Origin: JABDIP01 sp965227455 | Lineage (GTDB): Bacteria > Pseudomonadota > Alphaproteobacteria > DSM-16000 > Inquilinaceae | Assembly: GCA_965227455.1 (NCBI GenBank) | Contig: OZ245752.1 | Location: 4,774,001-4,838,000 of the forward strand | Direction of reading: 5' to 3' | Length of the DNA: 64,000 nucleotides | In this document: piece by piece, positions 52,100-59,760 of the stretch | How positions within the stretch are numbered: the stretch's first letter is position 1 | Layout: the number at the start of each line of letters is the position of its first letter | Position numbers and translations under genes: made by a program | The notes under the pieces: generated by a model | Seen by the model: the letters and a program-made list of their open reading frames with translations, nothing else | Databases searched by the model: none | What the model was told of the DNA's origin: nothing

Positions 52100-52425
52100 C
52101 TAGTCTCTTTCTTCCGAGACCTCGATGGTGATCGGACAATTTTCCAAGGTGATCGGGGATCCACTCGGATAGACGGGACAGAGCGCCGCACAGGTTCCGC
52201 TGAGCAGCGCGCAGTGCCATTGGTTCTGTCGCGTCAAGTCGCCCACCCCTCGCCGCCAATTTGCCGTACTGCTCACTGTCGTGCACAGCCTGGCGGCAAT
52301 GGATTCGGTCTGGTCCTCGAAACGCAGCAGACATCAGCCGCCAACGATCCTGTTGTCCCCAATAGAAGGAACAAGCTGGCGTACAAAAAAGAAGAAGAAA
52401 TTAAACGATGCTCGATTAAGTGCAT
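52100..52425 (-). pseudogene. Frameshifted cysteine-rich secreted protein gene
   Basis: From an ATG at 52425, with AAGGAG 6 bp before it, a signal peptide is read (HLIEHRLISSSFLYASLFLL, cleavage near SLAA) and then DVCCVS. After about codon 40 this frame soon stops (52273). A one-base shift near 52310 continues as SIAARLCTTVSSTANWRRGV and then HCALLSGTCAALCPVYPSGS ... ENCPITIEVSEERD to a stop at 52100. The second frame has many cysteines and sensible residue use. This looks like one small exported gene broken by a one-base change or a sequencing error. No family was recognised. Confidence 0.45.
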
Positions 52426-52504
52426 TTGCCACTCCTTACGTATTGCTCGGGAGAATGTAAATTCATCAAATATAGAGGGTGTCGGATTCAAATATTTTCC
52501 AAAT

Positions 52505-53812
52505 TCAATTGTCTATATGCCAAGTAAAAACGAGAGGTGTCGTTTGGCACGCTCCCCTTACATCAAGTTCCTTCGTCACAGGATTGAAGCTGTTTGAAAT
52601 TTCGGATTTCGCCTGGATTCGGGAAATAGCGTCGCAGTCCACATGGAGGTCGGTATTGCTGTTGGCCGAGCCGCGGACCCCCAGGCTCGTCAGATATCGA
52701 CCATCGCGATAGATGTGTCTGACCTCACTCAGCAGGTTTGTGATGCGCACCGTCGTCCCCGCATCGCCCCTTTGCGGCTCATCCACCTCTATTTCGGGGC
52801 AGGCGATCGATGCTTCGATTTCGTTGCCCTCGTTCAGCGTGATGATTTGAGGTTCGAGGACGTTGGCGTGCACTGGGCTCTGCCAGGCGATCTCGTCCGT
52901 TGTCTTGTCTCGCAGCGCGATCAAGATGTCGTTCCCGTCCTTCCAGTTGTACGGATGGTCCCGGCTGCCGAATATGTCGATCTCAAAGTGGCCCTCGGTG
53001 GACACCATGGATTGGCCAAGGAAATCCTTGCCAAATACTCCATCATGATCCCAAGCTCTGGCGACTAGATCGTCCGGATTCTTCTGGACCATCCGGCCAT
53101 TCGAGCATTGTGAGTAACTTCCGACTTTTCCTCTCACGGTCACGACCGGCACGCTGACATCGACCCGGCGAGGAAGAAAGGAATCACCGAGCTTCTTGTG
53201 CCGCCAGATAGACCGCCATTCGCGTGAGATTTTCTTATAGACGCTGACCAGCAAATCCGGACCACGGTGCTCAATCTCTCCCGGTTTGTCCCAGTCCCGG
53301 CGGGAAAACGACAGCAGGTATTGACCGTCTTCATCGGTGGTGACCGTGCCCAGACGGTCGTCCCACGTCAGATCCTCGTCCACGATCTTCACCAGATGGT
53401 CGACGAGGGGCCTTTCGGTGCCGTCCGGGAACAGGCCGGTGACCGTTCCATAGACCGTGTTGACGGGATGGGTCTGGAGGATGGCGTCGAAGGACAGGTT
53501 TATGATCAGGTCCTGGTTGCCATAGTCATCGTAGGTTGCTGATCTGCCGACGAAACTGTAGGGAGGCAGAGCGACTCCATTTAGAATCCGGCCTGGTTTG
53601 AAAATTTTTACGTAGAAGTCGCCCTTTCTTTTGTTGCTGCCGGAAATCGCCGGGTCCTGGTTTCGGGCGTGCTCCATCGAAAAGCGGCCACTCTTGTCAG
53701 TGAAGGTGTTGGCGACGAAGTCGTCAGGCCCGAGGTCGCTGTCCCACAGTTCGACCAAATATTGTTTAGCGGGATTGCCGTCAGTGAATTTGATAGTGCC
53801 GCTCGTAATCAT
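52505..53812 (-). CDS. Protein with three transthyretin-like repeats
   Basis: 435 residues, no signal peptide. Three related beta-rich units of about 120 residues, each with a strand, an acidic WDxD-like loop and a D-xx-G turn: VELWDSDLGPDDFVANTFTD / KSGRFSME; VKIVDEDLTWDDRLGTVTTD / EDGQYLLSF; VARAWDHDGVFGKDFLGQSM / STEGHFEID. The last 60 residues are different. Similar to transthyretin-like and carboxypeptidase-regulatory-like folds, which often occur in secreted proteins. I use ATG 53812 (TTGGAG upstream) over a TTG at 53824. Codon use is less GC-rich than in the core genes. Function unknown. Confidence 0.6.
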   Translation of the reverse strand: MITSGTIKFTDGNPAKQYLVELWDSDLGPDDFVANTFTDKSGRFSMEHARNQDPAISGSNKRKGDFYVKIFKPGRILNGVALPPYSFVGRSATYDDYGNQDLIINLSFDAILQTHPVNTVYGTVTGLFPDGTERPLVDHLVKIVDEDLTWDDRLGTVTTDEDGQYLLSFSRRDWDKPGEIEHRGPDLLVSVYKKISREWRSIWRHKKLGDSFLPRRVDVSVPVVTVRGKVGSYSQCSNGRMVQKNPDDLVARAWDHDGVFGKDFLGQSMVSTEGHFEIDIFGSRDHPYNWKDGNDILIALRDKTTDEIAWQSPVHANVLEPQIITLNEGNEIEASIACPEIEVDEPQRGDAGTTVRITNLLSEVRHIYRDGRYLTSLGVRGSANSNTDLHVDCDAISRIQAKSEISNSFNPVTKELDVRGACQTTPLVFTWHIDN

Positions 53813-54146
53813 GATAGACTCCAATCCAAGATTTTATTGCGAATTCAATGCCCAAGCCAGGTATGGCCATTATTTCATCGGGGCGTCGTTTGCCGTCTTC
53901 ACGGAATATCTGGACAGAGTCTTGAAAACCAAATCGGAGTGAATTTCCAATTCGAACGATTTGAGTGTGCGGTGTTCACGGAACTGCGGTGACGGATTGC
54001 CGGATTCCCATTTCTCGGGATGGACTGCACGACGTGCGCGGCCTTGCCTTTTGGAACCGAGGATCTGGCACTGGAGATTGCAGGTGCCGGGCCGGGCACC
54101 AGCAGCCTGTCGGACGAAACGGAATTGGCAGCGCCGTGCGAAGAAC
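53813..54146. other. Gap in the tRNA-Arg-linked atypical region
   Basis: 334 bp between the transthyretin-like gene and the small gene ending at 54147. AT-rich near 53820-53960, as for a promoter of the minus-strand gene at 53812. No gene or repeat seen. Confidence 0.4.
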
Positions 54147-54602
54147 TCAGCTGCGCCCGGCCCCCAAGATCGTCCGCAGTTGACGTTCGCCCAGCGGCAT
54201 CGGAGCCCCCGATTTGTAGGCGCGCCACAGATATTCCTTGGGCCGTCCGACATAGGCGGGCGGAGGGGCGTCTAGGTGCCGGTCGGTTAGCCAGGCGCTG
54301 GCGCCATATCGGACGGTGCGGGCATGCACGTCGCGCACCAGCGCCGCGAGCGAATGCGCCGGCTTCAACAGATCGGCGAGATTGCGCAGGGCCGCGTTTC
54401 GTTCGCGCACCGCGTCTTCCAGCCACCACGGCATTCCGCCCTGGCAGGCGATCAGTCCGAATGCCTCCTCAAGGCGGGAGCAGCGCTGGTTCAGAAAATC
54501 TTCCAGCGCGGATGCCAGCCAGCGCGCCAGCGCCTCGTCGAGTTTTTCGCCGGCGGCGCAGATGCGGGCGATTTCCCGCAGAATGTCGATCTCCCTTTGC
54601 AT
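54147..54602 (-). CDS. Conserved hypothetical protein of 151 residues
   Basis: Mostly helical: ILREIARICAAGEKLDEALA, WLASALEDFLNQRCSRLEEA, and a second block LEDAVRERNAALRNLADLLK. A C-terminal basic stretch ends in GERQLRTILGAGR. No signal peptide, membrane helix or known domain. Similar small proteins are met as conserved hypotheticals in alphaproteobacterial accessory regions. Start ATG at 54602. It lies 132 bp from the TetR gene on the same strand. Confidence 0.55.
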   Translation of the reverse strand: MQREIDILREIARICAAGEKLDEALARWLASALEDFLNQRCSRLEEAFGLIACQGGMPWWLEDAVRERNAALRNLADLLKPAHSLAALVRDVHARTVRYGASAWLTDRHLDAPPPAYVGRPKEYLWRAYKSGAPMPLGERQLRTILGAGRS

Positions 54603-54734
54603 CCCCGATCTTGCCAGTCGCGATCATTGTCTGCCTGACCGGACGCGATCTTGGTGTGCAATCCCCCCAATGCTTCTTGTCGAATGCCAACGTGTTTGTT
54701 GATTGCCCGCGTGGGTTTGCAATATCCGTCGGCG

Positions 54735-55574
54735 TTAGTTCGAAATTTCGTCGCTCTCTGGGCGTTGCTGTGGCACGTCGGGTGCCATGCCCCGCCACAG
54801 GAGCCTGGCGAATTTCGGTGACATGGCCTCAAAATCCATTCCGTCCGGATCCTGAGTCATCCACAGCCCCATTCCCAGCAGCAGGCAGCGCCACAACGCG
54901 GCGAACGCCTTGGCGTCCACCCCGCCGGCAACGATGCCCCGCTCGATCAGCGCGCCGACCACCGGAACGGTCTCCGCATAAATCTTGCCGGAAAGCTCCG
55001 CATATCTTTGCCGCACCATCGGGTCGCGGCTGCGGGACATGAATTCGAGACCCAACTGGCGCCAGCCCTCGGCGCGGCGGGCCTGTTCCACTTCGCCCTC
55101 CATGAACGCGACGGCGATGGCCTCGCCGTCACCTGCGCCGAGCGCCGCCTCAACCGCATCCGCATAACGCTGCCCCTCCCGCTCGAACCGATCCTCGATG
55201 AGCGCCATGCAGAGATCGTCCTTGCTGGCGAAGTGCCAATAGACCGCACCCTTGGTCAGGCCTGCATCCGCCGCCACATCGTCCAAGGTGGCGCCGGAGT
55301 AGCCACGTTCCGAAACGATCCGAAATGCCGCCTGGAGAATTCGCGTTCGTGTATCTGTCGACGGTTCCCTCGTCGATTCGCCGACGGGCGGGGCGGAATC
55401 GCCGATATTGCGGTGAAGAAACTCGGGCAGACCGGCCCGTCCGCCGACGTGCCGGCGGACCGTCGGCCAGCTGACCCCGGACTCGCGGGCGATTTCCGCC
55501 AAGCTGATTTCTGCAACCGCTTTACGTGCCGAAAGTGTCCGCGTGGCCGCGATGATCCGGTCTCGAACCTTCAT
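54735..55574 (-). CDS. TetR-family regulator with two N-terminal DNA-binding domains
   Basis: 279 residues, longer than the usual 190-220. Residues 1-52 form a first helix-turn-helix (IAATRTLSARKAVAEISLAE, then SGVSWPTVRRHVGG) that resembles a TetR N-domain. Residues about 74-130 form a second, canonical one (TRILQAAFRIVSERGYSGAT, GLTKGAVYWHFASKDDL). A TetR-type ligand domain follows. Such tandem arrangement is uncommon. An inverted repeat operator lies 18 bp upstream of the ATG at 55574. Confidence 0.85.
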   Translation of the reverse strand: MKVRDRIIAATRTLSARKAVAEISLAEIARESGVSWPTVRRHVGGRAGLPEFLHRNIGDSAPPVGESTREPSTDTRTRILQAAFRIVSERGYSGATLDDVAADAGLTKGAVYWHFASKDDLCMALIEDRFEREGQRYADAVEAALGAGDGEAIAVAFMEGEVEQARRAEGWRQLGLEFMSRSRDPMVRQRYAELSGKIYAETVPVVGALIERGIVAGGVDAKAFAALWRCLLLGMGLWMTQDPDGMDFEAMSPKFARLLWRGMAPDVPQQRPESDEISN

Positions 55575-55592
55575 GGATCCTGCTCCATACGC

Positions 55593-55616
55593 ATGAGTAT
55601 CGTATCATATACTCAT
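55593..55616. promoter_or_regulatory. Inverted-repeat operator upstream of the TetR gene
   Basis: ATGAGTAT (55593-55600) and ATACTCAT (55609-55616), 8-bp arms separated by 8 bp, 18 bp before the start codon of the TetR gene. Fits autoregulation. Confidence 0.65.
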
Positions 55617-55852
55617 CGGTATGTCAGGACTAAATCGGCCAATGCCGGCTTCACGCAGGTTGTTCCGGCGCGGCCAATTTACCTTAATTTTAGAAAAATC
55701 CGCTGTTCGGCGGTTTTCCGCCAGGAACTGCGGGCATTTGTCATCTTAGGCTGGTACGGTCGAGGTCAACGAAAAGAACGATGATCCGCGCGGACCGGTC
55801 GGGGCCGGTCCAGGAAGCGGGGCTCGGAACCGCTGCGGTGATCTGATGACTG

Positions 55853-55872
55853 CGGCAACCGATCGGTTGCCG
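55853..55872. promoter_or_regulatory. Perfect 20-bp palindrome before the C58-like gene
   Basis: CGGCAACCGATCGGTTGCCG, 34 bp before the GTG start at 55907. Could be an operator or a hairpin in the leader of the transcript. Confidence 0.55.
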
Positions 55873-55906
55873 GCCACCAACCCGTGGGGACCGAGGGGAT
55901 AGATCC

Positions 55907-56521
55907 GTGAACAATTTCATGCTGTGGGCGGAGCATTACGGCGGCAAATGCGACGCCGAGTTCAACCAGTCGACCTACATCTCGCAATTCCCGGCCTATC
56001 TGCACGGCGGGTGCTGCATGACGCTGTGCTGCGTGTGGATCGGCCAGGACGGCAACATGGCGTCGTTCAACTCCCACATCAACAGCGAGGTCGGCAAGGC
56101 GCAGGTGCGGGGATTTCAGGGCCTGGCATCCAAGGCCTCGGGGCCGGCGTCGCAGCTCGGCGGCTATTTCGTCGGCTATGTCAGCGAGGTGCTGAAGATC
56201 TACAAATGCGACTTCAAGGGCGAGATGGCGATCGGCGAAAGCCGCTCTTCGAACTCGATCCTTGAGATCAGCCGCTTCGTGCAGAACAAGGACGCCTACT
56301 ACCAGTATCACTTCCAGTCGTCGACCGACTCCAGCGGTCACGCGATCGCCTTTCGCAGGAAGGGCTCGGCGATCTCGGTCTTCGATCCCAACTATGGCAT
56401 GGCGACCTTCACCGGCAAGCATGCGGGCGGCCAGTTCAACTTCACCCTGACCAAGCTGCTGCGCGACTTCTACCCGAGCCTCGACGGCCATTGGGAGGCC
56501 ATGCGCGTCTACCCGAAATAG
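55907..56521 (+). CDS. YopT/AvrPphB-type (C58) cysteine protease-like protein
   Basis: 204 residues from a GTG (GAGGGGAT 7-14 bp upstream). No signal peptide or membrane helix. The candidate catalytic triad fits C58 peptidases: Cys37 in GGCCMTLCCVWI (C-x2-L-x3-W), His145 in SSGHAIAFRR, and Asp160 in VFDPNYGMATF. The His-Asp distance of 15 equals that of AvrPphB (212/227) and is near YopT (258/274). These are effectors or toxin domains in known bacteria. Here it is a stand-alone small protein, beside a TetR gene. Delivery and target are unknown. Convergent with the DUF4384-like gene (10 bp). Confidence 0.6.
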   Translation: MNNFMLWAEHYGGKCDAEFNQSTYISQFPAYLHGGCCMTLCCVWIGQDGNMASFNSHINSEVGKAQVRGFQGLASKASGPASQLGGYFVGYVSEVLKIYKCDFKGEMAIGESRSSNSILEISRFVQNKDAYYQYHFQSSTDSSGHAIAFRRKGSAISVFDPNYGMATFTGKHAGGQFNFTLTKLLRDFYPSLDGHWEAMRVYPK

Positions 56522-56531
56522 GCGCGGTGCC

Positions 56532-57446
56532 TTAACCGGGTTCGGTCAGGATCAGCATGAATGCCCATTCGCCGTGGAAATCCGGATGGGCCTCGCGCTG
56601 GGCCTGCACCCGGCCGTCCAGCCAGTCCAGATAGCCGGCCGCGTCTTCCACCGCCGGCCCGCGGCTGTCGTGGAGCGGCTCGGAGGTGGCGATGACCAGG
56701 GCGATGTCCAGGCCGAGCGGTGCAGAGAAATACATCCGGCGTGGATCCGCCGCGCCGCCGATCGACAACGGGACGTTGGCCCGATACCGGTTGTCGGCTG
56801 CGATATCGGTGGGCATCAGGTGCATGACCCTGCCGTCTCTGTCGAAATAGTCGATAGTGATATGGGCGTCGTAGCCCGGCGCGCGCAGATTGAAGACGGC
56901 GCGGTCGCCCTCGGTGACCCGCACTATGTCGGACCAGGCCTCCGCGCCGACCGCCAGCGGATCGTTGCGCTGGAACCGGGACTGCGTCAGCCCCAGCGAT
57001 TCGATGGCCTCGAGCACGGTGCAATAGGGCGGCGGCAGCACCATCACGTTCCCGGTGACCCGGGTCCCGCCGCCCAGCAGCCGGCGCGAGGAGGCCAGGA
57101 GATCCGGTACCAGCTCGGCCGACGGCACGTGCCCGCGCAGCTCGACGCCTCCGGTCGCAAGGCTGTCGACCAGGCGCAGACGGCTGCAGTCGAGCCCGCC
57201 GATCGCGGTCTCCAGCCGGCGCAACTCCGTGGTACCGGCCGAGCTGTCGGCGTCGCGCTCGTTGATCGATCCGAAGGGCTGCTCCGGATCGAGGGTGATG
57301 TTCAGCCCGCCATGGGAATGCTCTTCACGGGTCTGCGGACCCGCGACCGTCGGAACGCAGGCGAGCAGCACGACGATGGCCGCGAAACCGGCGAGAACGC
57401 CGGCTGCCCGGGATGTCCCGCCTCTCCCTCCAGACTGATCCTGCAT
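56532..57446 (-). CDS. Envelope-anchored DUF4384-type protein
   Basis: 304 residues. N-terminal hydrophobic segment (residues about 14-30, VLAGFAAIVVLLACVPT) serves as anchor or weak lipoprotein signal. A middle part with a Cys pair (LDCSRLRLV and PPYCTVLEAI) and a C-terminal DUF4384-like region: DRAVFNLRAPGYDAHITIDY, FDRDGRVMHLMPTD and MYFSAPLGLDIALVIATSEP. DUF4384 domains are often found with kinases or caspase-like proteases. ATG at 57446 is preferred over a distant GTG at 57548. Confidence 0.7.
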   Translation of the reverse strand: MQDQSGGRGGTSRAAGVLAGFAAIVVLLACVPTVAGPQTREEHSHGGLNITLDPEQPFGSINERDADSSAGTTELRRLETAIGGLDCSRLRLVDSLATGGVELRGHVPSAELVPDLLASSRRLLGGGTRVTGNVMVLPPPYCTVLEAIESLGLTQSRFQRNDPLAVGAEAWSDIVRVTEGDRAVFNLRAPGYDAHITIDYFDRDGRVMHLMPTDIAADNRYRANVPLSIGGAADPRRMYFSAPLGLDIALVIATSEPLHDSRGPAVEDAAGYLDWLDGRVQAQREAHPDFHGEWAFMLILTEPG

Positions 57447-57637
57447 GGGTTGCGATCCATGTTGCCTGCGCGATCCCGTTGCGCCGAGGACGAGCGGAAT
57501 CTGACCGTCGGGACTCGGGGCTGATCGCTGCCACTTTGCGGGTAGCACATCACAGGTTGAACACAGCTACAGTGTCGGCGATCACACCGGCGACGCCGGC
57601 ACATCCGACCTGTCTGGCGACGTGCAAGGAGGCCTTG

Positions 57638-58426
57638 GTGCCGAAATTCTGTGCCAATCTGAGCATGCTGTTCACCGAGCATGACTTCCTCGATCGCTTT
57701 GCCGCCGCGGCCGAGGCCGGGTTTGCCGGCGTCGAATTCCACTTCCCCTACGATTTCGACCGGGACGATCTGGCGGAGCGCCTGGAAACGCATCGGCTGA
57801 CACAGGCGCTGTTCAACCTGCCGCCCGGCGATTGGGAAGCGGGAGAGCGTGGCATCGCCTGCCTGCCGGATCGCATCGGCGAGTTCCAAGACGGGGTCGG
57901 CCTGGCGATCGAATACGCGACTGCGCTTGGCTGCCGCAACGTCAACTGCCTGGCCGGCATCCGGCCGGACTCCCTCGATCCGGGTCGGGCGACCGCGACC
58001 CTGGTCGACAATCTGCGCTTCGCCGCCGACAGGATGAATGCGGCCGGCATCCGGCTGCTGCTGGAACCGATCAACACCCGCGACATGCCGGGATTCTTCG
58101 TCAGCGACACCGGCCATGCGATCGACCTGTTCGACCGGGTCGGCTCGGACAATCTGTTCCTGCAATACGACTGCTATCACATGCAGATCATGCAGGGCGA
58201 TCTGGCGCCGACCTTCGCCGCATTGAAGGACCGCATCGCCCATATCCAGATCGCCGACACGCCGGGCCGGCACGAACCCGGCACCGGTGAGATCAACCAT
58301 CCCTTCCTGTTCGACTGGTTCGACGCCCAGGGCTATGGGGGCTGGATCGGCTGCGAGTACTGGCCCAGGACGACGACGGCCGAGGGACTCGCCTGGTACG
58401 CGCCCTATCGATCAGCCGCCGGTTGA
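57638..58426 (+). CDS. hyi: Hydroxypyruvate isomerase
   Basis: 262 residues. TIM barrel of the Xyl isomerase-like superfamily: MPKFCANLSMLFTEHDFLDR near the start, metal and catalytic Glu in LLLEPINTRD, GNLFLQYDCYHMQI-like DNLFLQYDCYHMQIMQGD, ADTPGRHEPGTGEIN and the second Glu in GCEYWP. Interconverts hydroxypyruvate and tartronate semialdehyde. GTG start with a strong AAGGAGG at 57626-57632. Divergent from the DUF4384-type gene. The D-2-hydroxyacid dehydrogenase at 61414 may act in the same pathway. Confidence 0.9.
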   Translation: MPKFCANLSMLFTEHDFLDRFAAAAEAGFAGVEFHFPYDFDRDDLAERLETHRLTQALFNLPPGDWEAGERGIACLPDRIGEFQDGVGLAIEYATALGCRNVNCLAGIRPDSLDPGRATATLVDNLRFAADRMNAAGIRLLLEPINTRDMPGFFVSDTGHAIDLFDRVGSDNLFLQYDCYHMQIMQGDLAPTFAALKDRIAHIQIADTPGRHEPGTGEINHPFLFDWFDAQGYGGWIGCEYWPRTTTAEGLAWYAPYRSAAG

Positions 58427-58445
58427 TCCGCGCCTCGACCCCGCG

Positions 58446-59126
58446 TCACAGCTCGAGCGCCGCCTGTGTGGGGATCGGCTCGATCAGTCCCGGATCGTCG
58501 TTCTTCACATTGCCGACCCTGGGGCTCACCGCAAACGCCTCCATCGCGGCTTCCGGAAACGGCAGCAGAAGGCTCTGGCCGTCGGCCGCCTCCGGGTCGA
58601 GCCAGAGGTCGTAGGCGTCGGGCGACAGGATGGCCGGCATGCGGTTGTGGATTGTCGCCGCTAGCGCGTTCGGCTCTGTGGTGATGATGGTGCAGCTCTC
58701 GATGCGCTCGCCGGATTCCTTGTCCTTCCAATCCGCCCATAGCCCAGCGAAGGCGAACGGCTCGGCGGATTTCAGGCGGATCAGATAGGGCTGCTTGCCG
58801 CCGTCGATCTTCTTCCACTCATAGAAGCCGTCGGCCAGGACCAGGCAGCGCTTGCGCCTGTAGGCGTCGCGGAAGGCCGGCTTCTCGGCCACGGTCTCGG
58901 CCTTGGCGTTGATCATCCTGGCGCCGATCTTCAGGTCCTTGGCCCAGAACGGCACCAGCCCCCAGCGCACGGTGACCAGCTCGCGGCCCGCCTCGCCGCG
59001 GCGGATGATCGGCACCGACTGGGTCGGCGCCACATTGTAGCGCGGCGCCAGGTTGGGCCGCTGGTCGACCTGGAAGATCTGCCGGATCGCCTCGACCGGC
59101 GTGGTGATGAGATAACGGCCGCACAT
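58446..59126 (-). CDS. SOS response-associated peptidase-family protein (YedK/HMCES)
   Basis: 226 residues. Catalytic Cys2 after removal of Met (MCGRYLITTP), Asn in NVAPTQ, Glu in ADGFYEWKK and His in IHNRMPAIL, the complete active site that crosslinks to abasic sites in single-stranded DNA and protects them. WGLVPFWAKD is also conserved. Not SOS-box-checked. Convergent with hyi, 19 bp away. Confidence 0.95.
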   Translation of the reverse strand: MCGRYLITTPVEAIRQIFQVDQRPNLAPRYNVAPTQSVPIIRRGEAGRELVTVRWGLVPFWAKDLKIGARMINAKAETVAEKPAFRDAYRRKRCLVLADGFYEWKKIDGGKQPYLIRLKSAEPFAFAGLWADWKDKESGERIESCTIITTEPNALAATIHNRMPAILSPDAYDLWLDPEAADGQSLLLPFPEAAMEAFAVSPRVGNVKNDDPGLIEPIPTQAALEL

Positions 59127-59172
59127 CGGATGACGCTAGCACGCAGGGATTCCGCCCGCCAACGCCGCTCTG

Positions 59173-59291
59173 CCCTCACCCGGTCTGCCTGCGGCAGCCC
59201 ACCCTCTCCCAAGGGGAGAGGGTTGTCAGTGGCCGTCCTTTTACCCTCTCCCCCTGGGAGAGGGTGGCGAGCGCAGCGAGCCGGGTGAGGG
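59173..59291. repeat. Nested palindromic intergenic repeat, copy 3 of 3
   Basis: Terminal arms CCCTCACCCGG / CCGGGTGAGGG and two inner palindromes CCCTCTCCC-AAG/CTG-GGGAGAGGG type, as in copy 2. Between the YedK-type gene and the SpoIIAA-like gene, both minus. Confidence 0.88.
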
Positions 59292-59317
59292 CTGAACGGT
59301 GTCGACGATGGCGCGCC

Positions 59318-59671
59318 TCAACCGGTGTTCGCCCAGTCCCAGGCGGAGTCGGCCTCGGCATGGGCAAAGAACCGGGAGTCGAATCCAGCGTCGCGCACGA
59401 TCTCGACCATCGGCAGCCATTCCTCGCCGCCGACCAGGGCCATACGGCCGAACTGCCCGGCGCGACCCTGGATGAAGTTCATGTCGTCCCACAGCACCGC
59501 CGGCAATATCGCCACGCCCTCTGCGCAGATGAACACCACGTTCAGCGGCGCGGATTCGTCGAGGATTCCCGACATCTCTTCGCGGAGCTGTACGAAATGC
59601 TCCTCCTGGATATCACCGCTGATGCGAATGCCGATCGTGTGCGGCATGTGACGATCGATGATCTCGTACAA
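59318..59671 (-). CDS. SpoIIAA-like (STAS/SEC14-type) small protein
   Basis: 117 residues from a TTG start with GGAGGGAG 6-14 bp before it, which decides the start. It begins YEIIDRHMPHTIGIRISGDI, then LREEMSGILDESAPLNVVFI and WLPMVEIVRDAGFDSRFFAH, the pattern of the SpoIIAA-like fold (PF11964 type). The family binds lipids or partners in some cases, but here function is unknown. Divergent from ThuA by about 90 bp. Confidence 0.75.
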   Translation of the reverse strand: MYEIIDRHMPHTIGIRISGDIQEEHFVQLREEMSGILDESAPLNVVFICAEGVAILPAVLWDDMNFIQGRAGQFGRMALVGGEEWLPMVEIVRDAGFDSRFFAHAEADSAWDWANTG

Positions 59672-59760
59672 GGCGCTCTCCCTCCGGCATCTTGTCGCGG
59701 CGATCATACCGCCTTGAAGGGCGTTTGTAATTCGATGCCGTCCGGGGTATCGGTGACGCC

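Larger units (their letters stand above)
55575..55906. other. Divergent regulatory gap between TetR and C58-like genes
   Basis: 332 bp. Contains the TetR operator (55593-55616), an AT-rich middle (55660-55710) and the 20-bp palindrome at 55853-55872 near the start of the protease-like gene. No ORF other than shadows. Confidence 0.5.

Noticed and set aside
51962..52597. Plus-strand open frame of 211 codons downstream of tRNA-Arg
   Set aside because: It starts inside the tRNA, lacks a ribosome-binding site and mixes low-complexity stretches; the minus-strand broken gene explains the region better.
55766..56491. Minus-strand open frame opposite the C58-like gene
   Set aside because: No motifs and Val/Ala/Arg-rich residues. 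The plus-strand gene has a ribosome-binding site and triad.
51992..56521. A complete integrative element with att sites at tRNA-Arg
   Set aside because: No integrase and no second copy of the tRNA 3' end was found in the window.
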